NCBI GenBank assembly: GCA_963841635.1
Contig: CAWJDO010000003.1
Span: 1,525,494 to 1,589,493 of the forward strand
Length of the DNA stretch: 64,000 nucleotides
From: DASWZN01 sp963841635
GTDB lineage: Bacteria > Acidobacteriota > Terriglobia > Bryobacterales > Bryobacteraceae
Direction: 5' to 3'
In this document: piece by piece, positions 22,558 through 31,763 of the stretch
How the letters are laid out: every line of letters starts with the position of its first letter
Numbering within the stretch: the stretch's first letter is position 1
The notes under the pieces: model-generated
Seen by the model: the letters and a program-made list of their open reading frames with translations, nothing else
The model's database searches: none
Told to the model about the DNA's origin: nothing
Translations under genes and position numbers: made by a program

Positions 22558-23403
22558 TTAGGGGAAAAAGATGATAATGACCTTCACGAGCACGACATCC
22601 GCGAGAATTACGAACAGCGAGGACAACACCACCGAACTGGTGGCGGCGCGGCCTACGCCCTCGGCGCCTCCGCGTGTTCGCATCCCCTGAAAACAAGCGA
22701 TCACCCCGATGATCAGGCCGAAGACGGCAGTCTTGAACGTTGGTGGCAAAAAGTCGTTGAAACCGGCGCCTTTAAAACCACTGCTGATGAACTGGTGGAA
22801 CGACATCGGCTCAACCAGTGTCAGCGCGACCCATCCCATTACCAGGCCGCACAAGTCGGCGGCCAGCGTCAGGAGCGGCAGCATTAGCGTACAAGCCAGG
22901 ATGCGGGTCGCCGCCAGTAGCTTGTACGGGTTGACCGCGGATGCTTCAATGCCGTCGATTTGCTCGGTCACTTTCATCGACGCTAACTCCGCGCCAATGC
23001 CCGCGCCCACCCGGCCACTTACTACCAGACCGGTGATGATCGGACCAATCTCGTGGATAACGGAGAACACGACCGCGGCGGGAAGCAGCGATTTGGCTCC
23101 AAAACGAGTCAGGCTATAGCGGGTTTCGAGCGAGAGTACGACTCCGATGGCCCCGCCGGCCAAAGCGACCAGGGGCAGGGACTTCGACCCGATCTCGTCG
23201 AGTTGCCGGAACAGTTCGCGGAGCTCGAGCGGCGGCGTCACCGAGGCCCATGCGACTCGCCATACAAATACACCCAGGTCGCCGAACCATTCGAAGAACT
23301 CGTTGGCGAGGTCCTTGGAAGAACCTATGGCGGAAAGCACGCGAACGAGCCACGGGAGTGGAGATGCCACGGCCGCGGCAGGCGCGGACGTTCGGGCGCT
23401 CAT
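22558..23403 (-). CDS. MlaE-family ABC transporter permease
   Basis: A 281-residue permease of the MlaE/YrbE family with five to six transmembrane helices. Recognisable family blocks are VALAGGAIGVVLSLE, FSVIHEIGPIITGLVVSGRVGAGIGAELASMKVTEQIDG, and the C-terminal GLIIGVIACFQGMRTRGGAEGVGRA. It starts the mlaEFD run. The promoter is presumably in the 370 bp upstream up to the MITE remnant. Confidence 0.95.
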   Translation of the reverse strand: MSARTSAPAAAVASPLPWLVRVLSAIGSSKDLANEFFEWFGDLGVFVWRVAWASVTPPLELRELFRQLDEIGSKSLPLVALAGGAIGVVLSLETRYSLTRFGAKSLLPAAVVFSVIHEIGPIITGLVVSGRVGAGIGAELASMKVTEQIDGIEASAVNPYKLLAATRILACTLMLPLLTLAADLCGLVMGWVALTLVEPMSFHQFISSGFKGAGFNDFLPPTFKTAVFGLIIGVIACFQGMRTRGGAEGVGRAATSSVVLSSLFVILADVVLVKVIIIFFP

Positions 23404-23773
23404 TGGATTGAGCCTGGGTCGGGCGCTGCGGGCGCGGGCAGGGAAGCGAGACTCGCCGTCACCACCAGCAAGAGCCTAAGCCGGCGCTCCTGGGTTGAGC
23501 GCCAGCTTCCCGCTGAGCTATCTCCCGTGTCGTTGTGTTCGGCGTTGTCGTGGGCGCCCAGCATGCCGGTTCCTCCCGAGGAGCGTAGTAACCTGCGGGT
23601 TCATGTGCACAAGAGGTGCCAATATCCTCTGGACACGAGGTGCACCCTTTTCCGTTCAAACCGGGCCATAACTCGTTTGATGCCGCTTTGGCAACGGGCT
23701 TCCCGGTGCAGTCTTTGCACTCGCCCTGAACAGATTCTGCACGCACGGGTGATACCGGCCTGAAGGCGGTCCC
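23404..23773. other. Non-coding stretch upstream of the mla operon
   Basis: No supported gene. Short frames on both strands lack domains. It must contain the mla promoter, but no clear -10/-35 pair stands out. Confidence 0.5.
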
Positions 23774-23881
23774 TAGCGTAGTGCGCCGTGGCGGCAAACC
23801 CGGGACTGGCTCGAATTCCGCCGCACTTGCGAAATTCGTGCCTGTCCCACCCCTGGTCTTCTGTCATTCATACTGCTCGAA
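23774..23881. mobile_element. MITE-like element, truncated copy
   Basis: Left terminus TAGCGTAGTGCGCCGT matches the intact copy at 14 of 16 positions with one difference, then jumps straight to the core palindrome (23802-23848). The right end is reduced to ACTGCTCGAATTA and abuts the stop codon of the SDR gene at 23882. Confidence 0.72.
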
Positions 23882-24637
23882 TTAGATGCTCCATCCGCCA
23901 TCGATAACGTGGGCGTGGCCGGTGGTGAAGGACGACTCATCCGATGCCAGATAGACCGCCAACTCCGCGATCTCCGCGGGCGTTCCCAGCCGCCCCATCG
24001 GTTGACGTTGGATGAACGCTTCGCGCGCTTTCACGGCGTCTCCCTGAGCGATCATTCGCTCGGCCAGCGATGGAGTATCCGTCGTCCCGGGGCAGATCGC
24101 GTTGCACCGGATTCCTTTGCCCACGTAATCCGCGGCGATCGCTTTGGTCAACCCGATCACGGCGGCCTTGGTGGTTGCGTACGCGAATCGGTTTGGCGCT
24201 CCCTTGAGGCTCGACACAATCGAGGACATGTTGATGATGCTGCCTCTCCCTCTCGCTACCATTCCGGGTAAGAATGCCCGGCAGGTGCGATACATCGAGG
24301 TGACGTTGATGTCGAAGGAGAGCGCCCAGTCCTCCGGGGTGCAGGCCATGATGTCGCCTTGATGCACATAGCCGGCACAGTTGAACAGGATGTCCAGCGC
24401 TCCCACCTCTTCCGCCACAGCCTGGACCGCCGCGGAATCGCGAACGTCGAGCAGCCGCGGCTGAATGCCGGGATGCTCGGCCGCGAGTGCTTCGATCGCA
24501 GCTCGGTTGATATCGGTTGCCCACACCCGCGCCCCTTCGGCCGCGAACCGAAGCGCCGTCGCCCGCCCGATGCCCTGTCCGGCCGCCGTGATCAGGGCGG
24601 ATTTCGCCGCCAGTCGTCCTGTCATTGCTAGATCCAT
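23882..24637 (-). CDS. SDR dehydrogenase, 2-keto-3-deoxy-L-fuconate dehydrogenase-like
   Basis: A 251-residue short-chain dehydrogenase. It has the cofactor loop TAAGQGIGRA, acidic D in ATDINR (NAD preference), NCAG, the catalytic Ser in NMSSI, and YxxxK (YATTKAA). TTDTPSLAERM and the general layout resemble the DHRS6/2-keto-3-deoxy-L-fuconate dehydrogenase group. Next to a sugar dehydrogenase and a 2,4-diketo-3-deoxy-acid hydrolase, that role fits well. The start is uncertain: ATGs at 24652, 24637 and 24625 are in frame. The first would overlap the upstream gene by 10 bp; I chose the middle one. Confidence 0.8.
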   Translation of the reverse strand: MDLAMTGRLAAKSALITAAGQGIGRATALRFAAEGARVWATDINRAAIEALAAEHPGIQPRLLDVRDSAAVQAVAEEVGALDILFNCAGYVHQGDIMACTPEDWALSFDINVTSMYRTCRAFLPGMVARGRGSIINMSSIVSSLKGAPNRFAYATTKAAVIGLTKAIAADYVGKGIRCNAICPGTTDTPSLAERMIAQGDAVKAREAFIQRQPMGRLGTPAEIAELAVYLASDESSFTTGHAHVIDGGWSI

Positions 24638-24642
24638 CCCGG

Positions 24643-25419
24643 CTAGACCCACCCCGCGTCAATCACGTAGCTCTGATTGGTGATCGCCGAACTGTCGTCC
24701 GACGCCAGGAACAAGATCAGTCGCGCCACCTCCTCCGGGAGGATCATCCTTTTCAATGCCTGGTTAGCCAGCACCTCGGCCTTGTATGCTTCGGTGAGCC
24801 ACAACCTCTGCTGCCGCTCGGTAAGGATGGACCCCGGCATAATGCAATTCACGCGAATGTTGTCGGCGCCGAGTTCGTGCGAAAGACTGCGGGTCAGCCC
24901 GACGACCGCGGCCTTCGAGGTGACGTAGACCACCTGCCTGGTGGAAGGGATCACCCATCCGATCGAACTCATGTTGATGATCGAGCCTCGCCGGGCCTTC
25001 TGCATCGACGGAATGACGGCTTGGGCCATGAAGAACTGGTGTCTCAGATTCACCGCGATGGACTGATCCCAATATGCAGGCGTGACCTCGGCAACCGTAT
25101 GGCGGGTATCGTTGGCAGCGTTGTTTACGAGCGCATCCACCGTGCCGAAGCGCTGCACGATGGCTTCGACCGTTTGTTGCACCGCGGCGATATCGGTCAG
25201 GTCGCAGTGGTAGTAGACCGGCGCAGTCGCGCCCGCCGGGCTCAGCCTCGCGACGAGTGTTCCGGCCGCGTCGTCCTGGATATCCAGAAAGGCCACTTGG
25301 GCATTCTGCCCGGCGAAGGCTTCCACAATCGCCTCGCCGATGCCGCTTGCGCCGCCGGTAACGACGATGACGCGGCCACTAAGACTCGGATAGGTAGCAA
25401 AAGCTCCGGTTTGGTCCAT
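24643..25419 (-). CDS. SDR sugar dehydrogenase, L-fucose dehydrogenase-like
   Basis: A 258-residue short-chain dehydrogenase: TGGASGIGEA cofactor loop, D in FLDIQDD, NNAAND, catalytic Ser in NMSSIGW and the tyrosine of YVTSKAA. The MKARRGSIINMSS/ERQQRLW region resembles sugar (aldose) dehydrogenases of the L-fucose/D-arabinose class that produce lactones or aldonic acids. Its stop lies 6 bp before the next SDR start, so the two are co-transcribed. Only 32 bp separate its ATG from that of the divergent hydrolase gene, which implies shared control. Confidence 0.8.
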   Translation of the reverse strand: MDQTGAFATYPSLSGRVIVVTGGASGIGEAIVEAFAGQNAQVAFLDIQDDAAGTLVARLSPAGATAPVYYHCDLTDIAAVQQTVEAIVQRFGTVDALVNNAANDTRHTVAEVTPAYWDQSIAVNLRHQFFMAQAVIPSMQKARRGSIINMSSIGWVIPSTRQVVYVTSKAAVVGLTRSLSHELGADNIRVNCIMPGSILTERQQRLWLTEAYKAEVLANQALKRMILPEEVARLILFLASDDSSAITNQSYVIDAGWV

Positions 25420-25451
25420 GGGCGTGGTTTCCTTGTTCTAATGTAGAAGAA

Positions 25452-26303
25452 ATGAAGCTACTACGGTTTGGAAGTCCCGGCGCCGAAAAGCCGGGCGCGC
25501 TCGACCCCCAAGGAGGACTCCGCGACCTCTCCGGCGTTGTGGCCGATATCGCAGGTTCGTCCCTGCTTCCCGAATCCCTTGCGAAGTTACGCCAGCTCAA
25601 CCTCGCCACCCTGCCGCTGGTTTCAGGCTCGCCCAGGCTTGGCCCCCCTGTGGGTTCCGTGGGCAAGTTCGTCTGCATCGGCCTCAATTACTCCGATCAT
25701 GCCGCCGAGTCGGGCATGGCGGTTCCAGCCGAGCCCGTCGTGTTCATGAAGGCTACCTCCTCGATCTGCGGCCCGAACGACGACGTCGTGATTCCGCGAG
25801 ATGCCAGGAAGACCGATTGGGAGGTCGAGTTGGGCGTCGTCATCGGGAAAGAAGCGAAGTATGTTCGTGAAGAAGATGCCCTCTCGCACGTGGCGGGATA
25901 TTGCGTTGTCAACGACCTCTCCGAGCGCGCGTTTCAACTCGAAGGCACCGGGCAGTGGGTCAAAGGAAAGAGCGCGGATACGTTCGGACCGATCGGCCCC
26001 TGGCTGGTTACCGCGGACGAAGTCCCCAATCCACAGAACCTGCACCTCTGGCTCGAGGTCGATGGGCACCGGCATCAAGATGGGTCCACCAGCACGATGG
26101 TCTTCGGGGTTGCCCACCTGGTCAGCTACCTGAGCCGCTTCATGAGCCTGCAGCCGGGCGACATCATCTCCACCGGAACGCCGCCGGGGGTGGGACTTGG
26201 GCATAAGCCGCCGGTCTATCTGCGTGAGGGCAACGTCATGACCCTCGGCGTGGAAGGGCTGGGGGAACAGCGTCAAAGAGTCGTTCCCTTTCTAGCCTCC
26301 TAG
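25452..26303 (+). CDS. FAH-family hydrolase, 2,4-diketo-3-deoxy-L-fuconate hydrolase-like
   Basis: A 283-residue fumarylacetoacetate hydrolase-superfamily protein. The metal-binding acidic residues sit in DWEVELGVVIG and VNDLSERAFQ; the family KFVCIGLNYSDHAAE and ISTGTPPGVGLG blocks are present. An N-terminal about 60-residue extension (MKLLRFGSPGAEKPG) is typical of the ureidoglycolate lyase/diketo-deoxy-fuconate hydrolase branch. Together with the two divergent SDRs it would complete non-phosphorylative breakdown of L-fucose or a similar 6-deoxy sugar to pyruvate and lactate. The dehydratase and transporter are not in the window. Confidence 0.85.
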   Translation: MKLLRFGSPGAEKPGALDPQGGLRDLSGVVADIAGSSLLPESLAKLRQLNLATLPLVSGSPRLGPPVGSVGKFVCIGLNYSDHAAESGMAVPAEPVVFMKATSSICGPNDDVVIPRDARKTDWEVELGVVIGKEAKYVREEDALSHVAGYCVVNDLSERAFQLEGTGQWVKGKSADTFGPIGPWLVTADEVPNPQNLHLWLEVDGHRHQDGSTSTMVFGVAHLVSYLSRFMSLQPGDIISTGTPPGVGLGHKPPVYLREGNVMTLGVEGLGEQRQRVVPFLAS

Positions 26304-26319
26304 CCGAAGCAGGCGCGTC

Positions 26320-26350
26320 AGCACCGAACCGCGACCATCGGGGAGCGGAC
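26320..26350 (+). repeat. Dispersed intergenic repeat, family A copy 4
   Basis: AGCACCGAACCGCGACCATC followed by GGGGAGCGGAC, between the hydrolase and the large secreted protein gene. Confidence 0.65.
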
Positions 26351-26478
26351 TCTATCCCGCCTTCCTGCTCGAACTGCCCCCGCATTCTCAGCAACATACG
26401 GGCAGCCGTCTCCTTACGAGACTTTTTCGCTCTCACTCGCACTACGATCTCAGCGCGTTCGTCTGACGCGCTCCCACC

Positions 26479-29400
26479 ATGACCACCTTCAGGCTCCCAA
26501 AACTCACCACCCTCACGGCGCTTGCCTGCGCACTTGCCGCTTCAGCCTTGGCGCAGGAGTACGCAAACTCACCCTACGCGGGCGGCGCATGGCTCCACCT
26601 GCCGGCCTTGGGAGCGTCCGTCCCGGTCGGCTACCCGCGCGCCGTCGCGCCGGATGGCCACGGAGGTGTCTACTTCAGCAGTACCGGCCTGAACGGCGTG
26701 TTCAAAGTGGATGCCGCCGGCACCTTGACCGTGATGGCTGGCAATGGCATGCCATCCAGCTGGCCTCAGAACAGCATAGCCACCGGCGCCATCATGGGAT
26801 CTCCCCAGGGCCTCGCCGTGGACATCGCCGGCAACCTCTACCTCGCCGACACCGATGCCAACCTGGTTCGCAAGATCGACACTCGCGGGGCCATGAGCAC
26901 CGTCGCGGGCGGCGGCACCCTCAGCCCGGGAGACGGCCAGCCGGCGATTCAGGCCCAGCTGTCCTCCCCGCAAGACGTGGCCGTGGACGCCGCCGGCAAC
27001 CTCTACATCGCGGACACGCTCGCGAGCGGCCGCATCCAAAAGGTGGACACACACGGGATCATCACCACCGTTGCAGGCACCGGCGCTCTCGCGGGAAGTG
27101 CCGTCAACGGCAAACCGTCCGCACAAGCGCACTTCTCCCGCCCCACCGGCCTCGCAGTCGATGGCGCTGGGAACCTCTATGTCGCGGACGCCGCCGTCAA
27201 CTATGTCTATCGCATCGACTCGAAGGGCATTATCACCGTCGCGGCGGGCAACGGCACCATCACTTTCGCCCCCAATGGGACACCGGCCGCGAGCGCAGGG
27301 ATTTGCCCTCAGGGCAGCCTGGGGACAGACACGGCAGGGAACCTGTACATCCCGGACACCCTCACCAACAGCATCCGCAAAGTGGACGCCCAGGGGATCC
27401 TCACCACGGTCGCCGGCAGCCCCGGCTCCTTCGGCTTCGGTGGGGATGGCGGCCTGGCCACAAGCGCCATCCTGTCCTCGCCCCAGGACGCCGCGCCGGA
27501 CGCGGGCGGCGTGCTCTGGATCGCCGACAGTTCCAACTTCCGCGTCCGAAAGGTGGACGGAACCGGAGTCATAACCACCGTTGCCGGCGTCTCCGGCTGG
27601 AGCTACGCCGGCGATGGCGGGCCGGCCTCCAGCGCTATGTTGAGCGCGGTCTCCGGAGTCGCCCTGGATTCGACCGGAAATGTCTTCATCGCCGACACCA
27701 GCAACGCGCGCATCCGCAAGGTGTCCCCGGCCGGAATCATAACCACCGTGGCGGGCAACGGAATCATCGGGAATTCCGGCAACGGCGGCCCGGCCACCAG
27801 CGCCTCTTTGTTTGCGCCGTCGAGCGTGGCCGTGGACCCCAGCGGTAACGTCTACTTCGGCGATCTCGGCCAGGTGCGCAAGACCGAGGCGAGCGGCACC
27901 ATAGGCCCCGGGCTGACCACGGCGGCCGGCCGAACTCCTGCTGTTGCCACCGACGGGGCCGGCAACCTCTACGTGTCCGACGGCGATCTCGTCCGCAAGA
28001 TCGACGCTTATGGGACCGCCACTGTCGTGGCCGGCACCGCGGCCCAGTTGTCCAATCCCACCGGGATGGCGCTCGACTCCAACGGCAATCTTTACATAGC
28101 GGACCAGGGCAACGCGCGCATCCGCATGGTCGATCCCGCCGGCGCCATCACCACGGTCGCCGGTAACGGCACATACGGTTACACCGGCGACGGCGGCCTC
28201 GCCACCAGCGCGCAATTGTGGGACCCGGCCGGAGTCGCGGTCGATTTCAACGGGGATCTCGTGATTGCCGACGGCAACTACGTCCGCCTCGTCGACCAGA
28301 CCGGAGTCATCACCACCATCGCGTCCGGTCTGAATGGCGCCGTGGGCATCGCTTCGTTCGGCGTCCGGCTGTATGTTGCCGAATCGAACAACGACGACGT
28401 TCGCGTCCTGGTGCCCCCGATTCCGGATTTGGTGGTGGCCGTGACGCACGCTGGCCGCTTCGGGCCCGGACAGAAAGGCGCCATCTACGCCATCACCGTT
28501 GGCAACGCCGGAGGGAGTCTCACCAGCGGCACGGTGACCCTGGCCGGCACGCTACCTGGCGCGTTGACCGCCACTGCGATGACCGGCCCGGGCTGGACCT
28601 GCACCCTGGACACGCTCACCTGCACCAGGGGCGACCCGCTGGCGCGCGATGCGAATTACCCGGCCGTCACGCTTACGGTGGATGTCGCCGCCGACACGCC
28701 GGCAAGCGTCACCGAAATCGCCACGGTTTCCGGTGGCGGGGAGACCTATACCGCCAACGACACCGCTCTCGATCCCACCTCGATCGGCCTGCCCGCGGAT
28801 CTGACCGTCGGCGCGACGCACTCGGGCAATTTCACTCAGGGGCAAACCGGCGCGGTCTACACCCTCGCGGTGGCCAACTCCGGCACCGGCCCCACCAGCG
28901 CCGCCGTCACCCTGACCGATACGCTGCCCGCCAAGTTGACTGCCACCGCCATGGCCGGCACCGGCTGGACCTGCACCCTGGCCACCCTCACCTGCACGCG
29001 AACGGACGCGCTCGCGGCGGGCACGCATTACCCCGCCGTCATGCTCACCGTAAACGTAGCTGCCGACGCCCCGGCCGCCGTTACCAACACCGCCATCGTC
29101 TCCGGCGGCGAGGAAACGAACACCGCCAACGACACCGCTGTTGATCCGACCACCATCGGCCCGCCCGCGGACCTGACCGTCGCCGCGACACATTCCGGCG
29201 GCTTCACCCAGGGTCAGACCGGCGCCGTCTACACCATCACCGTGGGCAACGGCGGAGGGACCGCCACCCACGGCACCGTCACGCTGATCGACACACTGCC
29301 GCTCAAACTGACCGCCACGGCGATGAGCGGCACCGGTTGGACCTGCACGCTAGCCACGCTCACCTGCTCCAGAGCCGACGCGCTGGCGGCCGGAGCGAGC

Positions 29401-31662
29401 TACCCGGCCATCATTCTGACGGTGAACGTAGCTGCCGACACCCCGGCCAGCATTACCAATACCGCCATCGTCTCGGGCGGCGCAGAGGTCAACACCGCCA
29501 ACGACACGGCCCTCGACGCCACCACGGTCGGCCTGCCCGCGGACCTGACCGTCGCCGCTACGCACTCGGGCAACTTCGTCCAGGGCCAGGCCGGCGCCGT
29601 CTACAGCATCTCGGTGGGCAACGCCGGAGGGGCCTCCACCAACGGCACCGTCACGGTGATCGACACGCTGCCTGCCAGGTTGACCGCCACGGCGATCGGC
29701 GGCGCCGGCTGGACCTGCGTCCTGGCCACGCTCACCTGCGCCAGAGCCGACGCGCTGGCAGTCGGCGCGAACTACCCGCCCATCACGCTCGCGGCGACCG
29801 TCGCGGCCGACGCCCCGGCCAGCGTCACCAACGTCGCCATCGTCTCGGGCGGCGGAGAGATCAACACCGCCAACGACACGGCTTCGGACCCGGCTTCCGT
29901 CACAGGCCCAGCGGACCTGGCGGTAGCCGGGATGCACTCCGGAAGTTTCGCGCAGAGCCAGACTGGCGCCGTCTACGCAATCACCGTGAGCAACGCCGGA
30001 CCGGCGTCCACCACCGGCGTGGTCACCGTGATCGACACGCTGCCTGCCAAGCTGACTGCCACGGCGATGAACGGCACGGGCTGGATCTGCACGCTGGCCA
30101 CGCTCACCTGTACCAGAACCGACGCGCTGGCGTCCGGCGCGAATTACCCGGCCATCGCCCTCACCGTGAACGTAGCCGCCGACGCCCCGGCCAGCGTCAT
30201 CAACACGGCTGCCGTCAACGGTGGCGGAGAGGCCAACACCGCCAACGACACGGCCTCGGATGTGACGGCGATCGCGCCAGTCCTGGTCTGCACGTTTTCC
30301 GTCAGCCCGGTGCCCGGGACCTTCCCCGCCGCGGGCGGCTCCGGATCCGTCACCGTGACGGCCTCGGCCGGCTGCTCCTGGACCGCATCGAGTGCTCTCG
30401 ATTGGGTGACTCTGACGGCCTCGGCCAGCATCGCCGTCGCTCCGAACACGGGCGCCGCGCGCTCAGGCGCCATCACCGTCGCGGGCTTTGAGGTCACCAT
30501 CCAGCAGGCCGCGGCCGCGACCCCCAATGCGCGCTTCGTCCCCGTCGCCCCCTGCCGCATCGCGGATACGCGCGCCCCTGACGGGCCCTTCGGTGGTCCG
30601 GTGATGGCGGCCAACTCGACCCGCTCCTTCGCCGTCCCCCAGAGCGCCTGCGCCGTGCCGGCCACGGCCCTGGCATACTCGCTGAACGTGACCGTGATCC
30701 CGCGCGGGGCCCTGCCCTATCTGACCTTGTGGCCCACGGACCAGACCCGGCCGCTGGTCTCCACGTTGAACTCCTGGCAGGGCACGGTGGTGGCCAACGC
30801 CGCCATCGTCCCCGCGGGCACCGGCGGCGGCGTGAGCGTATTTGTCGCGGGCTCGACCGATGTCATCCTGGACATCGACGGCTACTTCGATGCCTCCGGC
30901 GGGCCGACCGCGTACTCGTTCTACCCCACCCAGCCCTGCCGCATCGCCGACACCCGCTCGGCAGCCGGACCGTTTGGCGCGCCGTCCCTCCCTGCCGGCC
31001 AGAGCCGCGACTTCCCGGTTCCCTCCAGTTCGTGCGGGATGCCGTCAACCGCCACCGCTTACTCCCTGAACGTCACCGTGGTCCCCGATCCGGTGGTCCG
31101 CTACCTCGGCTATCTGACCGCCTGGCCCGCCGGCGAGGCGAGGCCCAATTCCTCGACGCTGAATTCCTGGGCCGGCAAGGTGGTCGCCAATGCCGCGATC
31201 GTCCCGGCGGGCGCCGGCGGAGCCATCTCGGTCTTCGTCCCCAACCCCACCGACGTCGTCCTGGACGCCAACGGCTATTTCGCCCCGCCCGGCAGCCCCG
31301 GCGCGCTCTCGTTCTACCCGGTGACGCCCTGCCGCGTCGCCGACACGCGCAATGGCGCGGGCCCGACGATGGATGCCGGAACCTCGCGATCGTTCTCGAT
31401 TCCGGCCGGCGGCTGCTTCATCCCGACGACGGCGGCGGCGTATTCCGTCAACGTCACCGCGGTGCCCCAGGAGCCCCTGTCCTACCTGACGGCCTGGCCT
31501 GCCGGATCGGCGCGGCCCCTGGTTTCCACCCTGAACTCGCCCGACGGGAGCGTGGTGGCGAACGCTGCCATCGTTCCGGCGGGCGCCAATGGAGCCGTCG
31601 AAGTCTTCGTAACCGGCCGAACCGACGTGATCCTGGACATCAACGGCTACTTCGCGCCCTAG
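26479..31662 (+). CDS. Giant secreted protein: NHL propeller, DUF11 repeats, BACON-like domain, triple C-terminal repeat
   Basis: 1727 residues with a signal peptide (LTALACALAASALAQE). Residues about 50-640 are NHL-type repeats (GLAVDIAGNLYLADT, IRKV, ITTVAGNG), probably two six-bladed propellers. Residues about 647-1265 hold five DUF11 repeats of about 125 residues (ADLTVAATHSGNFTQGQTGA, TLTCTR, AANTANDTA), nearly identical to one another. A BACON-like domain follows (about 1269-1348). The rest is three copies of an about 115-residue repeat (PCRIADTR ... AYSLNVTV ... ANAAIVPAG ... VILDIDGYF) shared with two other proteins here (51732, 55185). Likely a cell-surface or extracellular protein; no catalytic residues are recognised. 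The conserved C-terminal triple repeat may be an anchoring or sorting module. Confidence 0.88.
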   Translation: MTTFRLPKLTTLTALACALAASALAQEYANSPYAGGAWLHLPALGASVPVGYPRAVAPDGHGGVYFSSTGLNGVFKVDAAGTLTVMAGNGMPSSWPQNSIATGAIMGSPQGLAVDIAGNLYLADTDANLVRKIDTRGAMSTVAGGGTLSPGDGQPAIQAQLSSPQDVAVDAAGNLYIADTLASGRIQKVDTHGIITTVAGTGALAGSAVNGKPSAQAHFSRPTGLAVDGAGNLYVADAAVNYVYRIDSKGIITVAAGNGTITFAPNGTPAASAGICPQGSLGTDTAGNLYIPDTLTNSIRKVDAQGILTTVAGSPGSFGFGGDGGLATSAILSSPQDAAPDAGGVLWIADSSNFRVRKVDGTGVITTVAGVSGWSYAGDGGPASSAMLSAVSGVALDSTGNVFIADTSNARIRKVSPAGIITTVAGNGIIGNSGNGGPATSASLFAPSSVAVDPSGNVYFGDLGQVRKTEASGTIGPGLTTAAGRTPAVATDGAGNLYVSDGDLVRKIDAYGTATVVAGTAAQLSNPTGMALDSNGNLYIADQGNARIRMVDPAGAITTVAGNGTYGYTGDGGLATSAQLWDPAGVAVDFNGDLVIADGNYVRLVDQTGVITTIASGLNGAVGIASFGVRLYVAESNNDDVRVLVPPIPDLVVAVTHAGRFGPGQKGAIYAITVGNAGGSLTSGTVTLAGTLPGALTATAMTGPGWTCTLDTLTCTRGDPLARDANYPAVTLTVDVAADTPASVTEIATVSGGGETYTANDTALDPTSIGLPADLTVGATHSGNFTQGQTGAVYTLAVANSGTGPTSAAVTLTDTLPAKLTATAMAGTGWTCTLATLTCTRTDALAAGTHYPAVMLTVNVAADAPAAVTNTAIVSGGEETNTANDTAVDPTTIGPPADLTVAATHSGGFTQGQTGAVYTITVGNGGGTATHGTVTLIDTLPLKLTATAMSGTGWTCTLATLTCSRADALAAGASYPAIILTVNVAADTPASITNTAIVSGGAEVNTANDTALDATTVGLPADLTVAATHSGNFVQGQAGAVYSISVGNAGGASTNGTVTVIDTLPARLTATAIGGAGWTCVLATLTCARADALAVGANYPPITLAATVAADAPASVTNVAIVSGGGEINTANDTASDPASVTGPADLAVAGMHSGSFAQSQTGAVYAITVSNAGPASTTGVVTVIDTLPAKLTATAMNGTGWICTLATLTCTRTDALASGANYPAIALTVNVAADAPASVINTAAVNGGGEANTANDTASDVTAIAPVLVCTFSVSPVPGTFPAAGGSGSVTVTASAGCSWTASSALDWVTLTASASIAVAPNTGAARSGAITVAGFEVTIQQAAAATPNARFVPVAPCRIADTRAPDGPFGGPVMAANSTRSFAVPQSACAVPATALAYSLNVTVIPRGALPYLTLWPTDQTRPLVSTLNSWQGTVVANAAIVPAGTGGGVSVFVAGSTDVILDIDGYFDASGGPTAYSFYPTQPCRIADTRSAAGPFGAPSLPAGQSRDFPVPSSSCGMPSTATAYSLNVTVVPDPVVRYLGYLTAWPAGEARPNSSTLNSWAGKVVANAAIVPAGAGGAISVFVPNPTDVVLDANGYFAPPGSPGALSFYPVTPCRVADTRNGAGPTMDAGTSRSFSIPAGGCFIPTTAAAYSVNVTAVPQEPLSYLTAWPAGSARPLVSTLNSPDGSVVANAAIVPAGANGAVEVFVTGRTDVILDINGYFAP

Positions 31663-31673
31663 GCGCTCACCGT

Positions 31674-31709
31674 CAGCACCGCGCGCGTAGCGTTCGCGGC
31701 TCGGTGCTG
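31674..31709. repeat. Dispersed intergenic repeat, family A copy 5, palindromic
   Basis: CAGCACCG at 31674-31681 pairs perfectly with CGGTGCTG at 31702-31709, forming an 8-bp stem right after the large secreted protein gene. It could work as a transcript end, though no T-tract follows. Confidence 0.6.
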
Positions 31710-31763
31710 CCTTGCCCCGTTAAAGGCCGGTCCCTTTGCGGCCGATAGGGTAGGCGACGCCCT

